Below are positions 63,570 through 64,000 of a stretch of DNA of 64,000 nucleotides, one piece after another (positions within the stretch are counted from its first letter, which is position 1; each line of letters opens with the position of its first letter). The notes below the pieces were generated by a model that ran no database searches, had not been told where the DNA came from, and worked only from the letters and a program-made list of their open reading frames with translations. Made by a program: the position numbers and the translations under genes. Source of the DNA: Paracidovorax citrulli (lineage in GTDB: Bacteria > Pseudomonadota > Gammaproteobacteria > Burkholderiales > Burkholderiaceae_C); assembly GCF_900100305.1 (NCBI RefSeq), contig NZ_FNEY01000029.1:1-64000 (forward strand), given 5' to 3'.

Positions 63570-64000
63570 ATTCGTACTCCTCTTCAGTTATCGCAGCGGT
63601 AACAGCAAATTCATTGTCTTCACCATTGAGAAGCACATGAATTTCCTTCAAAACCTCTTCTCCGTCTGCAATCTTGAAGTACACATTCGAATCAGCACAA
63701 TATGTGGTATCTGCGTCGAATTCAGCCAAGCTCTTTGCAATGCGTTCGCTATCCGCCAAATCATCAGCATTTACAGCAGTATTGGCACGAAGTGTCATCC
63801 CTTCATCGTCGCGGAGGGTATAAGTAGAGAACTTCACCAAACTCTGCAGTTCGACTCTTTTCTCCCAGAGATTTTTCTTAAGGCTACTTAAAGATACCTC
63901 TTTGAACTCGGTGCGCGGAAAAATTGATCGCAACCGGTAGAAAAACTGACCCAAGTCATCTTTGTACTTAGTTGAGTTATCGCGAGAAGCGATTCGAACC
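63538..64000 (-). CDS. Unknown island cargo protein, C-terminal part (5' end beyond window)
   Basis: The reading frame is open to the right edge (the last visible residues upstream are VRIASRDNSTKYKDDLGQFF), so this is the C-terminal 153 codons of a longer protein. The visible part contains a basic stretch (RLRSIFPRTEFKEV), a strand-rich middle (TYTLRDDEGMTLRANTAVNADDL) and an acidic end (ITEEEYEFVLHQVLENN). No family is recognised. It overlaps the next gene, and its low GC matches the hydrolase operon. Confidence 0.5.
   Translation of the reverse strand, partial: VRIASRDNSTKYKDDLGQFFYRLRSIFPRTEFKEVSLSSLKKNLWEKRVELQSLVKFSTYTLRDDEGMTLRANTAVNADDLADSERIAKSLAEFDADTTYCADSNVYFKIADGEEVLKEIHVLLNGEDNEFAVTAAITEEEYEFVLHQVLENN

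Noticed and set aside
1-64000. CRISPR arrays and complete rRNA operons
   Set aside because: No evenly spaced direct repeats with unique spacers and no rRNA-like conserved sequence were seen in the window.

Overview
The window is high-GC DNA (by eye close to 70 percent) packed with short-spaced, often ATGA- or GTGA-coupled genes. The gene set (group II Hrp type III secretion genes with HrpG/HrpX regulators, rpoN-lptB-lptA, ApaG, several soluble-cluster style chemoreceptors, a quinoprotein glucose dehydrogenase) points to a plant-associated betaproteobacterium of the Comamonadaceae, most likely Acidovorax/Paracidovorax. This is inferred from gene families and gene order, not from a database search.

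Region 1 (1-12369) is one side of an hrp pathogenicity island. The left edge is the truncated start of an IS481-family element whose terminal repeat abuts the stop codon of hrcT at a CTAG-centred target. An hrpB7-like coiled-coil gene and hrcT run leftwards; divergently, a textbook plant-inducible promoter (PIP box plus spaced -10) drives hrcU-hrcV-hpaP-hrcQ-hrcR-hrcS-hpaA-hpaB rightwards. hrpG (leftward) and hrpX (rightward) follow, separated by a 500-bp AT-rich divergent control region. HrpX is the AraC-type activator expected to bind the PIP box, so regulator, operator and target operon are all in view. The ATPase, ring and outer-membrane genes (hrcN, hrcJ, hrcC) are not here and presumably lie left of the IS.

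Region 2 (12370-61087) is mostly core chromosome: chorismate mutase/trpE with a possible Trp leader peptide, gph, rpe, apaG, a Gcr-type membrane protein, a CPA2 antiporter, a YbdK-type carboxylate-amine ligase, thiL-muiA-like-pgpA-pncC, a SulP transporter, an SbmA/YddA-like ABC exporter, an RlmL-like methylase with a PIN-domain gene, tspO, the lptA-lptB-rpoN operon, dsbA, a SPOR protein, argS, psiF-like, gcd, a LysR regulator, glcB, three chemoreceptors, an MFS pump and a class II amidotransferase. Within it, 22564-24996 stands out as an 810-residue protein with low-complexity N-terminus, coiled coil and two hydrophobic blocks, which may be a secreted effector or translocator. Two copies of a double-hairpin extragenic repeat, several terminators, an FNR/Anr-like box and a small unlisted gene with a strong Shine-Dalgarno were also found.

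Region 3 (61088-64000) is the start of an integrated element: the 3' half of a tRNA-Arg(CCG) gene, a tyrosine recombinase next to it, and then a visibly lower-GC, overlapping three-gene leftward operon (an unknown protein cut by the window edge, an unknown 123-residue protein, and a membrane-anchored alpha/beta hydrolase). This cargo is not recognised and is the best candidate in the window for an undescribed island-borne system.
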